Assembly (NCBI GenBank): GCA_964543195.1
Contig: CAZIXF010000020.1
Location: forward strand, 1-64,000
Length of the DNA: 64,000 nt
Direction: 5' to 3'
From: JAGTVG01 sp964543195
GTDB taxonomy: Bacteria; Bacteroidota; Bacteroidia; Cytophagales; Cyclobacteriaceae
Shown: piece by piece, positions 7,775-16,569 of the stretch
How positions within the stretch are numbered: the first letter of the stretch is position 1
How the letters are laid out: each line of letters starts with the position of its first letter
Notes under the pieces: model-generated
The model's input: only the letters and a program-made list of their open reading frames with translations
Databases searched by the model: none
What the model was told of the DNA's origin: nothing
Program-made: the position numbers and the translations under genes

Positions 7775-10393
7775 TCACTTCCCTTTCATAATGGTTTTGA
7801 TCTCATTGAGCTTAAGCAGGGCTTCTACCGGTGAAATGGTATTGATGTCGAGCTGATCGAGGATCTCCTTGATCTCTTCGAATTTCGGATCGGCCTCGAA
7901 CAGGCTCAGCTGGAAATTTTTTTTAGGTATGGAATCGATCTTTTTCTTATTCTTATCCTGAATCTTTTCCTTTTCCAGGTGCTGCAGGATCTCGTTGGCG
8001 CGGATCACGATCGGGTTGGGCATACCCGCCATCTGGGCCACATGGATCCCGAAAGAATGTTCGGTGCCTCCCTCTTCCAGTTTTCTTAAAAAGAGGATCT
8101 TATTCCCCACCTCCTTTACGGAAACATTATAATTCTTTATTCCCGGAAAATCATTGGCCAGCTGGTTCAGTTCATGATAATGGGTGGCAAAAAGGGTCTT
8201 CACCCTGAACTCGGGATGTTTCTGAAGATATTCTACGATCGACCAGGCAATGGATACTCCGTCATAGGTGCTGGTACCCCGCCCGATCTCGTCCATCAGC
8301 ACCAGGCTGCGGCTGTTCAGGTTGTTGAGAATGCTGGCGGTTTCGGTCATTTCCACCATAAAGGTAGATTCACCCCGCGATAGATTATCTGAAGCGCCAA
8401 CCCTCGTAAAGATCTTGTCGATTATTCCGATCTCTGCCGTCGTGGCAGGCACAAAGGATCCCATTTGAGCCAGTAATACGATCAGGGCCACCTGCCGGAG
8501 CAGGGCCGACTTACCCGCCATATTGGGTCCCGTGATGATCAGGATCTGATGGGAATCGTTGTTCAGGTAAATATCGTTGGGAATGTAGGGCTCTCCCAGG
8601 GGAAGCTGCTGTTCGATAACCGGATGGCGACCGTCCTTGATGATCAGGTTGGTGGAATCATTCACATCCGGTTTTTTATAATTGTTTTTCCGGGATGTGA
8701 TGGCAAAGGAGGAAAGGCAATCGATTTGCGCAAGTATGCGGGCATTCTGCTGGATCTGGTTCACATAATCGGCGGCTTCCGAAACCAGGTCGGCAAAAAG
8801 TTTCTGCTCAATTTCAATGATCTTTTCTTCCGCGTGAAGAATTTTTTCCTCATAGGTTTTCAGTTCCTCGGTAATGTACCTTTCGGCATTCACCAGGGTC
8901 TGCTTGCGTATCCAGTTATCCGGCACCTTATCCTTGTGCACATTGGTCACTTCCAGATAATAACCGAACACTTTATTATAGGCGATCTTCAGGGAGCTGA
9001 TCCCTGTTTTTTCCTGTTCTCTTTTCTGGATCTGCAGGAGGAAATCCTTACTGGAGTAAGCAATCTTCCTGAGTTCATCCAGGTCATCATGCACACCATC
9101 TTTTATCAATCCACCCTGATGGGTAACAGCCGGCACTTCTTCCCTAAGATTTTTTTCAACCAGCTCCAGGAGAGGATCACAGGGGAGGATCTGGTCAGCT
9201 ACTTTTTCCAAAAGGGGCTTACCGGAACTTTTCAATAATTCTTTTACCGGCAGGGTATGCTGTAATGCTTTTTTCAACTGGACCAGTTCTCTGGGGCTTA
9301 TCCTTTTTACGGCCACTTTGGATATCAGCCGTTCCAGGTCGCCGATGGTCTTCAGGTACCTGAGCAGGTCATCATGAAGCCCTTCATCCTTCATAAATGC
9401 TTCCACGATATTCAGTCGTTCTTCAATTTTTTCTATTTCCTTCAGTGGAAGGAGCATCCATTTTTTCAGGGTCCTGGCCCCCATGGGAGTGGCCGTATTG
9501 TCAATCACATCGATCAGGGGTACGCCGTCTTCCTGCTGTGGTTGGATAAGCTCCAGGTTCCGGATGGTGAATTTATCCAGCCATACGTATTTTTCTTCCT
9601 CAATACGTGAAACTGAGGTAATATGACCAATCTCCCTATGTTCGGTTTCTTCAAGGTAATGCAGGGCCGCACCGGCTGCAATGATCCCTTCCTCAAGATT
9701 TTCTATACCAAAGCCTTTTAATGAGTTGGTATTAAAATGCCGGGTTAGTTTTTCATAGGTAAATTCGTATGTAAATACCCAGTCTTCCATGGCATACTGG
9801 ACCGCCCTGTCGCCAAACTTTTCGGAAAAGGTATTCCGCTGGGGCTTTGCATATACGATCTCGGAGGGGCTGAAACTCTGGATGAGGTTTTCAATGTAAG
9901 AGAAATCACCCACTGAAGTCAAAAACTCTCCGGTCGATATATCGAGAAAAGCAATCCCTATGTTCTGCTGATTGAAATAAACCGATGCCAGGTAGTTATT
10001 GACCCGCCTGTCCAGCACATTATCATTAAAGGAAACGCCGGGAGTTACCAGCTCCGTCACGCCCCTTTTCACGATCCCTTTCACCATTTTCGGATCCTCC
10101 AACTGGTCACAGATGGCCACCCGGAATCCGGCTTTTACCAGTTTGGGAAGGTATGAATCCAGGGCATGGTGAGGGAATCCGGCCAGTTCCACTTCAGAGG
10201 CTGCACCGTTGGAGCGTTTGGTGAGAATGATATCCAGCACTTTACTTGTTTTTACCGCATCCTCACCGAATGTTTCATAAAAATCACCCACCCTGAAAAG
10301 AAGCAACGCACCAGGGTATTTAGCCTTGATGCTGTTATACTGCTTCATCAGGGGAGTTTCCTTAACCGCGGCTGCCTTTTTCCCTTTGGCCAT
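7775..10393 (-). CDS. mutS: DNA mismatch repair protein MutS
   Basis: Mismatch-recognition ATPase of methyl-independent mismatch repair. The 872-residue protein has the full MutS1 architecture. The mismatch-binding domain carries the Phe-x-Glu motif in RVGDFYETFGEDA (Phe39, Glu41 region). The core and clamp follow, then the ATPase with Walker A GPNMAGKSALLRQ near residue 620 and the MutS signature DEIGRGTSTYDGVSIAW. Near residue 745 is ATHYHEL. The C-terminal region after the helix-turn-helix is short and ends in a small clamp-like tail (SPVEALLKLNEIK). It is monocistronic and divergent from the methyltransferase gene, with 110 bases between them. Confidence 0.98.
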   Translation of the reverse strand: MAKGKKAAAVKETPLMKQYNSIKAKYPGALLLFRVGDFYETFGEDAVKTSKVLDIILTKRSNGAASEVELAGFPHHALDSYLPKLVKAGFRVAICDQLEDPKMVKGIVKRGVTELVTPGVSFNDNVLDRRVNNYLASVYFNQQNIGIAFLDISTGEFLTSVGDFSYIENLIQSFSPSEIVYAKPQRNTFSEKFGDRAVQYAMEDWVFTYEFTYEKLTRHFNTNSLKGFGIENLEEGIIAAGAALHYLEETEHREIGHITSVSRIEEEKYVWLDKFTIRNLELIQPQQEDGVPLIDVIDNTATPMGARTLKKWMLLPLKEIEKIEERLNIVEAFMKDEGLHDDLLRYLKTIGDLERLISKVAVKRISPRELVQLKKALQHTLPVKELLKSSGKPLLEKVADQILPCDPLLELVEKNLREEVPAVTHQGGLIKDGVHDDLDELRKIAYSSKDFLLQIQKREQEKTGISSLKIAYNKVFGYYLEVTNVHKDKVPDNWIRKQTLVNAERYITEELKTYEEKILHAEEKIIEIEQKLFADLVSEAADYVNQIQQNARILAQIDCLSSFAITSRKNNYKKPDVNDSTNLIIKDGRHPVIEQQLPLGEPYIPNDIYLNNDSHQILIITGPNMAGKSALLRQVALIVLLAQMGSFVPATTAEIGIIDKIFTRVGASDNLSRGESTFMVEMTETASILNNLNSRSLVLMDEIGRGTSTYDGVSIAWSIVEYLQKHPEFRVKTLFATHYHELNQLANDFPGIKNYNVSVKEVGNKILFLRKLEEGGTEHSFGIHVAQMAGMPNPIVIRANEILQHLEKEKIQDKNKKKIDSIPKKNFQLSLFEADPKFEEIKEILDQLDINTISPVEALLKLNEIKTIMKGK

Positions 10394-10468
10394 AGAACAA
10401 CTGTAAAATTAGGAGAATTTAATTACTAAATTAACCGATTGCAAACTTGAATTTCATAATAAATTAAA

Positions 10469-10499
10469 TTTTCAACAAGGCATTATAGGTTTAAATTTG
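10469..10499 (+). promoter_or_regulatory. Bacteroidota-type promoter for the methyltransferase-cupin operon
   Basis: TAAATTTG at 10492-10499 matches the phylum -7 consensus TAnnTTTG exactly. A TTTT at 10469-10472, 19 bases upstream, is one base off the TTTG -33 box. Only four bases separate the -7 box from the ATG at 10504, so the transcript would start at or next to the start codon. Confidence 0.55.
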
Positions 10500-10503
10500 T
10501 AAT

Positions 10504-11043
10504 ATGCGGAAATTAAAAAATGAAGAACTGAACCGTCTTTCTGTGGAAGAATTCAAAAACAAGGAAAAGGCACCCCTGATATTTATCCTGGAAAATATCC
10601 GGAGCCTGAACAATGTGGGATCGGCCTTCCGTACCGCCGATTCATTCCTCATAGAAAAGATCTATTTATGCGGGATTACCGGGAGACCGCCCCACAGGGA
10701 GATCAACAAGACGGCACTGGGTGCCACCGAATCGGTGTCATGGGAATATGTGGAAGACTCCAGAGAAGTAATGGAAAAATACAAAAAACAGGGCTATAAG
10801 GTTGTCGCTGTCGAACAGGCTGACGAAAGCACTCCACTGTCTTCTTTCCATCCGGAGACTGATAAGCTGGTTTTTGTTTTTGGAAACGAAGTATCCGGAG
10901 TTACCGAAGATATCGTACATTCTGCGGACCAGGTAATTGAAATTCCTCAATTTGGCACCAAACATTCCTTGAACATCGCGGTAAGCATAGGTATTGTTAC
11001 CTGGGATATTTTAACCAAGTTGAAAAGGATAAATTTCGATTGA
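10504..11043 (+). CDS. SpoU/TrmH family RNA 2'-O-methyltransferase
   Basis: SPOUT-fold methyltransferase that transfers a methyl group from S-adenosylmethionine to a ribose 2'-OH of tRNA or rRNA. All three SpoU motifs are visible: motif 1 NIRSLNNVGSAFRTAD (residues about 31-46), motif 2 FVFGNEVSGV (about 120) and motif 3 IPQFGTKHSLNIAVS (about 145-160), the last two forming the knotted cofactor site. At 179 residues it is a compact form with only a short N-terminal extension, as in many Bacteroidota. The RNA target cannot be told from sequence. Its TGA stop is directly followed by the ATG of the cupin gene, so the two are co-transcribed. Confidence 0.92.
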   Translation: MRKLKNEELNRLSVEEFKNKEKAPLIFILENIRSLNNVGSAFRTADSFLIEKIYLCGITGRPPHREINKTALGATESVSWEYVEDSREVMEKYKKQGYKVVAVEQADESTPLSSFHPETDKLVFVFGNEVSGVTEDIVHSADQVIEIPQFGTKHSLNIAVSIGIVTWDILTKLKRINFD

Positions 11044-11409
11044 ATGAAAGATTATATAAAAGAAGATGATCCTTTCGTGGTGCCGACCCATGACCTGAAG
11101 CTGATCGAGGAACATTTTGGTAATGCCAGCAATAAATACCCGCATTGCAGTATTTCCCGTATCGAGATGCCCCCACGATGGTTGGAGCCCTATCAGAAGC
11201 CGGAATTCGATGAATTTGTCCTCATGGAAAAGGGGAAGCTGCTGCTGGAGGTAGACAATGAAAGAATTGAAGTAGCAGCCGGGGAATCTATCCTGGTCAA
11301 AAAAGGTGCAAAAGTTAAATATACCAATCCGTTTGATTTTCCCGCAAGGTACTGGTCCATATGCCTGCCCCCGTTTACCCTCGATACCGTGCACAGAGAG
11401 AATTATTAG
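11044..11409 (+). CDS. Cupin domain protein
   Basis: A 121-residue single-domain cupin. A conserved beta-barrel core is visible from about residue 45 to 110: EFDEFVLMEKGKLLLEV (motif 1 region), followed by AAGESILVKKGAKVKY and ARYWSICLPPF (motif 2 region). The classical motif 1 histidines are absent: EFDEFVLME occupies the place of the usual HxHxxxxE, so metal binding is doubtful. The ATG follows the upstream TGA without a gap, so it is translated from the same mRNA as the methyltransferase. The function is unknown; sensing or binding of a small ligand is possible. Confidence 0.8.
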   Translation: MKDYIKEDDPFVVPTHDLKLIEEHFGNASNKYPHCSISRIEMPPRWLEPYQKPEFDEFVLMEKGKLLLEVDNERIEVAAGESILVKKGAKVKYTNPFDFPARYWSICLPPFTLDTVHRENY

Positions 11410-11706
11410 CCTGGCAGAATTCCAGCTGATCCATCGGGGATCTCAGGGATGAAATCCGAAGGAAACCTGAATGAATATGGGTTAAGCTTTTTACAATGTG
11501 GTTTCCGAAAAAAACATGATGTATATCATTTCAAAATAGAATATATTCAGGGTACTTTAAGCAGGTAGACCACCAATAGGAAACATTTTTTCTGTCAGGC
11601 ATAACTTTTTACAGGTTCCGGGTTAACCCGGCAAAATATTTTGGAATAAAATATAATTTATTCGGGGAAAAAATTGTTATTATTCTGGATATGTGAATTT
11701 TTTACC
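11410..11706. other. Leader region of the PqqD/ATP-grasp locus, with a perfect 14-bp palindrome
   Basis: About 300 bases separate the cupin from the PqqD-like gene. A perfect palindrome, CCGGGTTAACCCGG, lies at 11618-11631, about 75 bases before the PqqD ATG. It could be an operator or a weak hairpin; no T-run follows it. A 39-codon open frame runs from ATG 11449 to TAG 11568; it has no supporting motif and is only a candidate small peptide. AT-rich promoter-like sequence follows the palindrome (11635-11665). Confidence 0.45.
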
Positions 11707-11958
11707 ATGAAACTGAAAAAAAATATTGCTGTGAGTGAATCGGGATTTGTGTTTGACCCGGCCTCAGGTGATTCCTTTTCCGTAAATACCACGGGTGCAA
11801 TGATCCTGGAAATGCTGAAATCGGGTATGGATCAAAAAAGTATTGTCGAACAATTCACGGAAACTTACAAGGTGGATGAAAAACAATTCAGGGAAGACCT
11901 GGATGATTTTGTTCATCATTTGAAGCAATTGAAAATGATCGAAAAGGATGAAGCGTAA
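11707..11958 (+). CDS. PqqD-like peptide-binding protein
   Basis: An 83-residue protein of the PqqD (RiPP recognition element) fold. The pattern is typical: strand region KNIAVSESGFVFDPASGDSF, then NTTGAMILEMLKSGMDQKSI and a winged-helix part (VEQFTETYKVDEKQFREDL) ending in a helix (VHHLKQLKMI). Known PqqD proteins bind leader peptides or act as carriers for partner enzymes. I chose ATG at 11707, which gives the normal length; an in-frame TTG at 11674 would add 11 unlikely residues. The gene overlaps the ATP-grasp gene by 11 bases, so the two are translationally coupled and probably physical partners. Confidence 0.82.
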   Translation: MKLKKNIAVSESGFVFDPASGDSFSVNTTGAMILEMLKSGMDQKSIVEQFTETYKVDEKQFREDLDDFVHHLKQLKMIEKDEA

Positions 11959-12991
11959 AATAACGGTAGGACTTACCGGCCTGAATGCAATCGACAGCCC
12001 GGGGCCCGGGGTAAGCATTGCAAGGTGTTTGAGAGAAACAGAAGATATGGAATTCCGGGTAATCGGACTGATCTATGAAACGCTGGAGCCCGGAATTTAT
12101 CTTCACGACCTTGTGGATAAGAGTTACCAGATCCCTTATCCCTCTGCAGGTACCGGTCAGTTATATAAGCGGATCAGTTTTATCCATGAGAGGGAAAATC
12201 TGGACATGATCATTCCCAGTTTTGATGCGGAATTATACAACTTCATAAAACTGGAATCCAGGTTTGCTGAAACGGGGATCAAGACCTTTTTACCTTCGAG
12301 GCAACAATTCGACCTTATCAGCAAATTAAATCTGCCCGATTTTGTTGAAAAGTATAATATGCCCTCCCCGGCCACTTTTAAAATAAATTCCCTGGAGGAG
12401 TACGAGCAGATAGAAGAGGAAATTGAATTTCCCATGGTGATTAAAGGAAGATATTATGAAGCGTATATTGTCCACAATAAAGAGCAGGTAAATTATTACT
12501 ATAATAAGCTGAATGCGAAGTGGGGCCTTCCGGTTATCATTCAGGAATTCATTGATGGTACCGAGATTGTGATTGCCGGCCTCGGGGATGGTACGGGTCA
12601 GGTGGTTGGGGGTGTACCGCTGCGTAAACTTTCTATAACCGATAAAGGGAAAGGATGGGCCGGAGTAGTGGTGGAGGATAAGGAATACATGGATATTCTT
12701 CACCGGTTTATCCGGAATACCCGCTGGAAAGGAGGGTTTGAGATCGAATTGAAAAGGACAGAAGATGGGGAATTATATTTATTGGAGATCAATCCCCGTT
12801 TTCCAGCCTGGATCTTTGTGGCTGCAGCGGCAGGTCAGAATATGCCTGTGGAAATGGTGAAAATGGCATTTGGGGAAAAACCCACTCTTTTCACGACCTA
12901 TGAAACCGGGAAAATGTTCGTCCGGTATTCCTGGGATCATATTACCGACCTGAAGGAATTTCAACAGATTTCAACATTGGGAGAATTATAA
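11948..12991 (+). CDS. ATP-grasp ligase-like protein
   Basis: A 347-residue ATP-grasp enzyme of the carbamoyl-phosphate-synthetase-like group, expected to form an acyl-phosphate and then an amide or peptide bond. An N-terminal Rossmann-like domain (KITVGLTGLNAIDSPGPG) precedes the ATP-grasp part. In the latter, FPMVIKGRYYEAY (about 160-172) supplies the ATP-binding Lys, VIIQEFIDGTE follows, and the metal-binding stretch is GGFEIELKR to LLEINPRFPAW (about 262-285, Glu, Glu and Asn-x-Arg present). All residues needed for ATP and Mg binding appear intact. The gene overlaps the PqqD-like gene and is 12 bases from the decarboxylase-like gene. The substrate is unknown. Confidence 0.85.
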   Translation: MKRKITVGLTGLNAIDSPGPGVSIARCLRETEDMEFRVIGLIYETLEPGIYLHDLVDKSYQIPYPSAGTGQLYKRISFIHERENLDMIIPSFDAELYNFIKLESRFAETGIKTFLPSRQQFDLISKLNLPDFVEKYNMPSPATFKINSLEEYEQIEEEIEFPMVIKGRYYEAYIVHNKEQVNYYYNKLNAKWGLPVIIQEFIDGTEIVIAGLGDGTGQVVGGVPLRKLSITDKGKGWAGVVVEDKEYMDILHRFIRNTRWKGGFEIELKRTEDGELYLLEINPRFPAWIFVAAAAGQNMPVEMVKMAFGEKPTLFTTYETGKMFVRYSWDHITDLKEFQQISTLGEL

Positions 12992-13003
12992 TTTAACAAG
13001 ATC

Positions 13004-14365
13004 ATGACTGAAAAAATTAATTATGAAAGACCTGTAATCCAGAAGTTAAACACGGGATTGATGAATAAATTCGGAACCAGTCTTGATTATTCGCCGATCC
13101 TCGATATTGATGGTGTGCCGGTAGCATCGATTGTAAAAAAATTCGGTTCTCCGGTATTCGTGATATCTGAAAACCGGATCCGTAACACCTTCCGGAAAGC
13201 AGTGAAGGCTTTCACCGGCAGGTATCCGAAGGTGCAGTTTGCCTGGTCTTATAAAACAAATTACCTTAACGCGATATGTAATGTTTTTCATCAGGAAGGT
13301 TCCTGGGCAGAGGTCGTTTCCGGTTTTGAATACGATAAGGCTATTGCCAATGGCGTTCCAGGTGAAAAGATCATTTTCAATGGTCCGGATAAATCGATAG
13401 AGGAGCTTAAAAAAGCCATCACTCATCATTCACTGATCCATATCGACCATCTGGATGAATTATATAATATAATCGATCTGGCCAGGGAAATGGATACCCG
13501 ACCCCAGGTGGCTATCAGGGTAAATATGGATACCGGCATTTATCCCATGTGGGACCGTTTCGGCCTTAATTATGAAAATGGTCAGGCCTGGGATGGCATT
13601 AATAAGATACTGTCTTCCGGCGTTCTTGAGCTAAAAGGCTTGCATTGCCATATAGGAACATTTATGCTTTCTCCCAAAGCCTATCAGACCGCCGCATACA
13701 AGTTGGCCGATCTGGCTTTCCGGATAAAGCAGAAATACCAGAAAAAAATCGAATATATCGATATGGGTGGGGGCTTCCCCTCAGCCAATAACCTGAAAGG
13801 ATCTTATCTGCCCGGCGTGGACCTGGTACCTTCCCTGGATGAATTTGCCGAAGCCATCACCACCGGACTGGTAAACAGCGCGATACCGCCGTCCGAATTA
13901 CCCACCCTTTTTATTGAATCCGGGCGTGCGCTGATCGATGAGGCAGGTTTTCTGATAGGCCGGGTGATCTCCAACAAACGGCTTTCCAGCGGCAAGCGGG
14001 CCACCATTATGGATTTTGGGGTAAACCTTCTTTTTACTTCATTCTGGTACAATCACAAAATCAATCCGGCCCAGTCCACAACCGATTACCTTGAAGACAT
14101 GGAAATTTTCGGGCCTTTATGTATGAATATCGATGTGATCAGGGAAAGCATCAGCCTGCCTCCCATGAAAAAAGGAGATCTGGTGGTCGTGCAGAATGTG
14201 GGTGCCTATAATATGACCCAGTGGATGCAGTTTATCACCTTGCGACCCAATGTTGTACTGATCGATAAGAACAGGAATACTCACCTCATCAGAAAAAAGG
14301 AAACGACGGAATACATAAACAGCATGGAAATTACACCGGATTATCTCAAAAATATCAACCTGTAA
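13004..14365 (+). CDS. LysA-fold PLP-dependent decarboxylase-like protein
   Basis: A fold-type III PLP enzyme of the diaminopimelate/ornithine decarboxylase family, 453 residues. Lys84 in AWSYKTNYLNAIC is the expected Schiff-base lysine. GLHCHIGTF, MGGGFPSANN and ESGRALIDEAG match the PLP-phosphate and active-site segments. Near the C-terminus NVGAYNMTQW matches the conserved GAY motif. The substrate-specificity motif is CMNID (Cys373-Asp377), where true diaminopimelate decarboxylases have CExxD, such as CETD in the LysA at 42523-43755. The catalytic Cys and the Asp remain but the Glu is Met, so it probably decarboxylates, or otherwise acts on, another amino acid. It sits in the PqqD/ATP-grasp operon. 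Confidence 0.84.
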   Translation: MTEKINYERPVIQKLNTGLMNKFGTSLDYSPILDIDGVPVASIVKKFGSPVFVISENRIRNTFRKAVKAFTGRYPKVQFAWSYKTNYLNAICNVFHQEGSWAEVVSGFEYDKAIANGVPGEKIIFNGPDKSIEELKKAITHHSLIHIDHLDELYNIIDLAREMDTRPQVAIRVNMDTGIYPMWDRFGLNYENGQAWDGINKILSSGVLELKGLHCHIGTFMLSPKAYQTAAYKLADLAFRIKQKYQKKIEYIDMGGGFPSANNLKGSYLPGVDLVPSLDEFAEAITTGLVNSAIPPSELPTLFIESGRALIDEAGFLIGRVISNKRLSSGKRATIMDFGVNLLFTSFWYNHKINPAQSTTDYLEDMEIFGPLCMNIDVIRESISLPPMKKGDLVVVQNVGAYNMTQWMQFITLRPNVVLIDKNRNTHLIRKKETTEYINSMEITPDYLKNINL

Positions 14366-14373
14366 ATGGATTA

Positions 14374-16569
14374 ATGAACTTCCATAAAAAATATTTGAAA
14401 CCTGTTATCAGTTCTATCCTGATGAGCTATTCACAGGTATTTTTTTCCCAAAATATCCTCTTTGCATTATTATTGATAATAGTTACTTTTTTTGATCCCA
14501 TAACCGGAGCTTCCGGGCTTATCACGGTTATTGTTTCTAATTTTTTTGCCTGGTTGCTTGGTTTCGACCGAAATTATATTTCCAATGGAGATTATGGATT
14601 TAATGCTCTCCTGGTAGGGCTGGGACTCGGGATCCTTTATACCCCTTCTCCTCCTTTTTTTTTATTACTGTTCATTGCAGGTCTGGCCACCTTTATCTTT
14701 ACCGTGATGATAGCCGGATTCCTGGAAAAATACAATCTGCCCTATTTAAGCGTCCCTTTCCTGATAGGCATCTGGACTTTTATCCTGGCATCCCGGGGTT
14801 TTGATTCCCTGGTCATCAGTGCAAGGGGAGTGTACAGATTGAATGAATTATATGCTACCGGAAGCAATGCACTGGTCAGTTCCTATCAGTATCTTAATCA
14901 GATACCATTCCCTGTCGTATTGAAAATATATTTTAAATCACTGGGCGCCATTTTATTCCAGTTCAATATGTTATCCGGTATCATCATAGCCATCGGATTG
15001 CTGGTTTATTCCAGAATAGCTTTTTCCCTCTCAGTTCTCTCCTTTGTACTGGCCTATTTCTTTTTCCGGTTTATGGGTGCCAATATCGATATGCTGAACT
15101 ATAGTTATATCGGATTTAATTTTATTTTATCCGGTATTGCTCTGGGGAGCTTTTATATTATTCCTTCAAAAGAGTCCTATTTCTGGACTTTTCTTCTTAT
15201 TCCGGTCCTTCTCATCCTCACCGCATCGCTGGCCAGTATTTTTCAACCCTTGCAGCTGAGTATTTACAGTTTGCCTTTCAACATAGTCGTGATCTCCTTT
15301 TTATATGTGCTTAAGCTACGGTTTTACCCCGGACGGTTGAAGGAGGTACCTGTGCAGCATTTCAAACCAGAATCCAATTTATATCATCATATTACAGGAT
15401 CAAGGAGGTTCAGGCATTACAGGGATGTCCCGGTTTCGCTTCCTGTCTATGGTGAATGGTATGTAAGCCAGGGATATAACGGTACAGTAACCCATCGTGG
15501 AGAATGGAAAGAGGCCATCGACCTGGTGATGATTGACGAAGAGAATAAAACTTACGATAATCCGGGTCTCGTACCGGAAGATTATTATTGTTATAACAAA
15601 CCGGTAATTGCCCCCGCCGATGGTGAGGTGGAAGAGATCCATGATTTCGTGGAGGATAATCCGATCGGAGAATCGAACCTGATCCATAACTGGGGCAATT
15701 CGATTGTGATCCGGCATAACAAAAAGGTTTATTCACAGATCAGTCATCTTAAACCCGGGTCCTTCAAGGTAAAAAAAGGAGATACAGTTAAAAAAGGAGA
15801 CCCCCTGGCTTTATGCGGTAATTCTGGAAGATCACCCGAACCTCATGTCCATTTCCAGATGCAGTCCACCCCTTATATCGGATCCAGGACACTTGATTAC
15901 CCGATCAGCCATTTTATATCCCGAACAAATCAGAATCCCGATTATCATTTTTCGGATTATCCATTGGAAAAATCCGTGGTATACAACATAAATACCGATG
16001 AAAACTTGTCCAGGGCTTTTCATTTCCTGCCCGGACAAATCCTGAAATTTGAAATTACCGAAGGTGGCAAAGAGGTGATCCGGGAGGAAAGGTGGGAGGT
16101 AAATGCCGATGTGTATAACAATACATTTATCCGTTGCCTGACAAAAAATGCCAAAGCTTTTTTTATAATGGATGACACTTCTTTTTATTTCACCCATTTT
16201 GAAGGGAACCGGCAGACAGGATTATATCATTTTTTCCTTGCCGCTTATAAAGTAGTATTTCATTCCGAAAGGAACCTGATCATTTATGATGAAATACCTC
16301 TCCATCTTTATTCGCGTTCATTCGGTAGATTTCTCAACGACTTTATTGCCCCGTTTTTCAATCTATTCAGGGTGGATTATCGGAATGAACTGATGAGAAA
16401 GAAAGAAAATGGAGAAGAAATAATAGAGATCGAATCAGAAATAAGGTCGACCCGGCCCGGTCGCAGGAAACGTATATTGAAGTTCAGGACAGAAATTAAA
16501 AAGCAACAGATTTTTTCAATTGAATTAGAATCAGGCAATAAAAGATGGTTGATACGATGTGCCGAATAA
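14374..16569 (+). CDS. Urea-transporter-like membrane domain fused to M23 peptidase domain
   Basis: A 731-residue fusion. The first ~320 residues are hydrophobic, with about ten membrane segments, and resemble the urea transporter (UT) channel family (for example TGASGLITVIVSNFFAWLLG and GDYGFNALLVGLGLG). Residues about 365-530 are an M23 (LytM) peptidase-like domain with the HxH zinc motif at HVH (491-493) and SQISHLKPG. In place of the usual HxxxD there is EAID (380-383), with His374 just upstream, so one zinc ligand may be missing. A ~200-residue C-terminal region of unknown fold follows. The ATG lies 8 bases after the decarboxylase stop. The domain order suggests a channel with a periplasmic peptidoglycan-facing domain. 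Confidence 0.8.
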   Translation: MNFHKKYLKPVISSILMSYSQVFFSQNILFALLLIIVTFFDPITGASGLITVIVSNFFAWLLGFDRNYISNGDYGFNALLVGLGLGILYTPSPPFFLLLFIAGLATFIFTVMIAGFLEKYNLPYLSVPFLIGIWTFILASRGFDSLVISARGVYRLNELYATGSNALVSSYQYLNQIPFPVVLKIYFKSLGAILFQFNMLSGIIIAIGLLVYSRIAFSLSVLSFVLAYFFFRFMGANIDMLNYSYIGFNFILSGIALGSFYIIPSKESYFWTFLLIPVLLILTASLASIFQPLQLSIYSLPFNIVVISFLYVLKLRFYPGRLKEVPVQHFKPESNLYHHITGSRRFRHYRDVPVSLPVYGEWYVSQGYNGTVTHRGEWKEAIDLVMIDEENKTYDNPGLVPEDYYCYNKPVIAPADGEVEEIHDFVEDNPIGESNLIHNWGNSIVIRHNKKVYSQISHLKPGSFKVKKGDTVKKGDPLALCGNSGRSPEPHVHFQMQSTPYIGSRTLDYPISHFISRTNQNPDYHFSDYPLEKSVVYNINTDENLSRAFHFLPGQILKFEITEGGKEVIREERWEVNADVYNNTFIRCLTKNAKAFFIMDDTSFYFTHFEGNRQTGLYHFFLAAYKVVFHSERNLIIYDEIPLHLYSRSFGRFLNDFIAPFFNLFRVDYRNELMRKKENGEEIIEIESEIRSTRPGRRKRILKFRTEIKKQQIFSIELESGNKRWLIRCAE

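Noticed and set aside
8549..9238. A 229-codon frame antisense to mutS
   Set aside because: It is a shadow of mutS codon usage; the mutS reading is fully supported by motifs.
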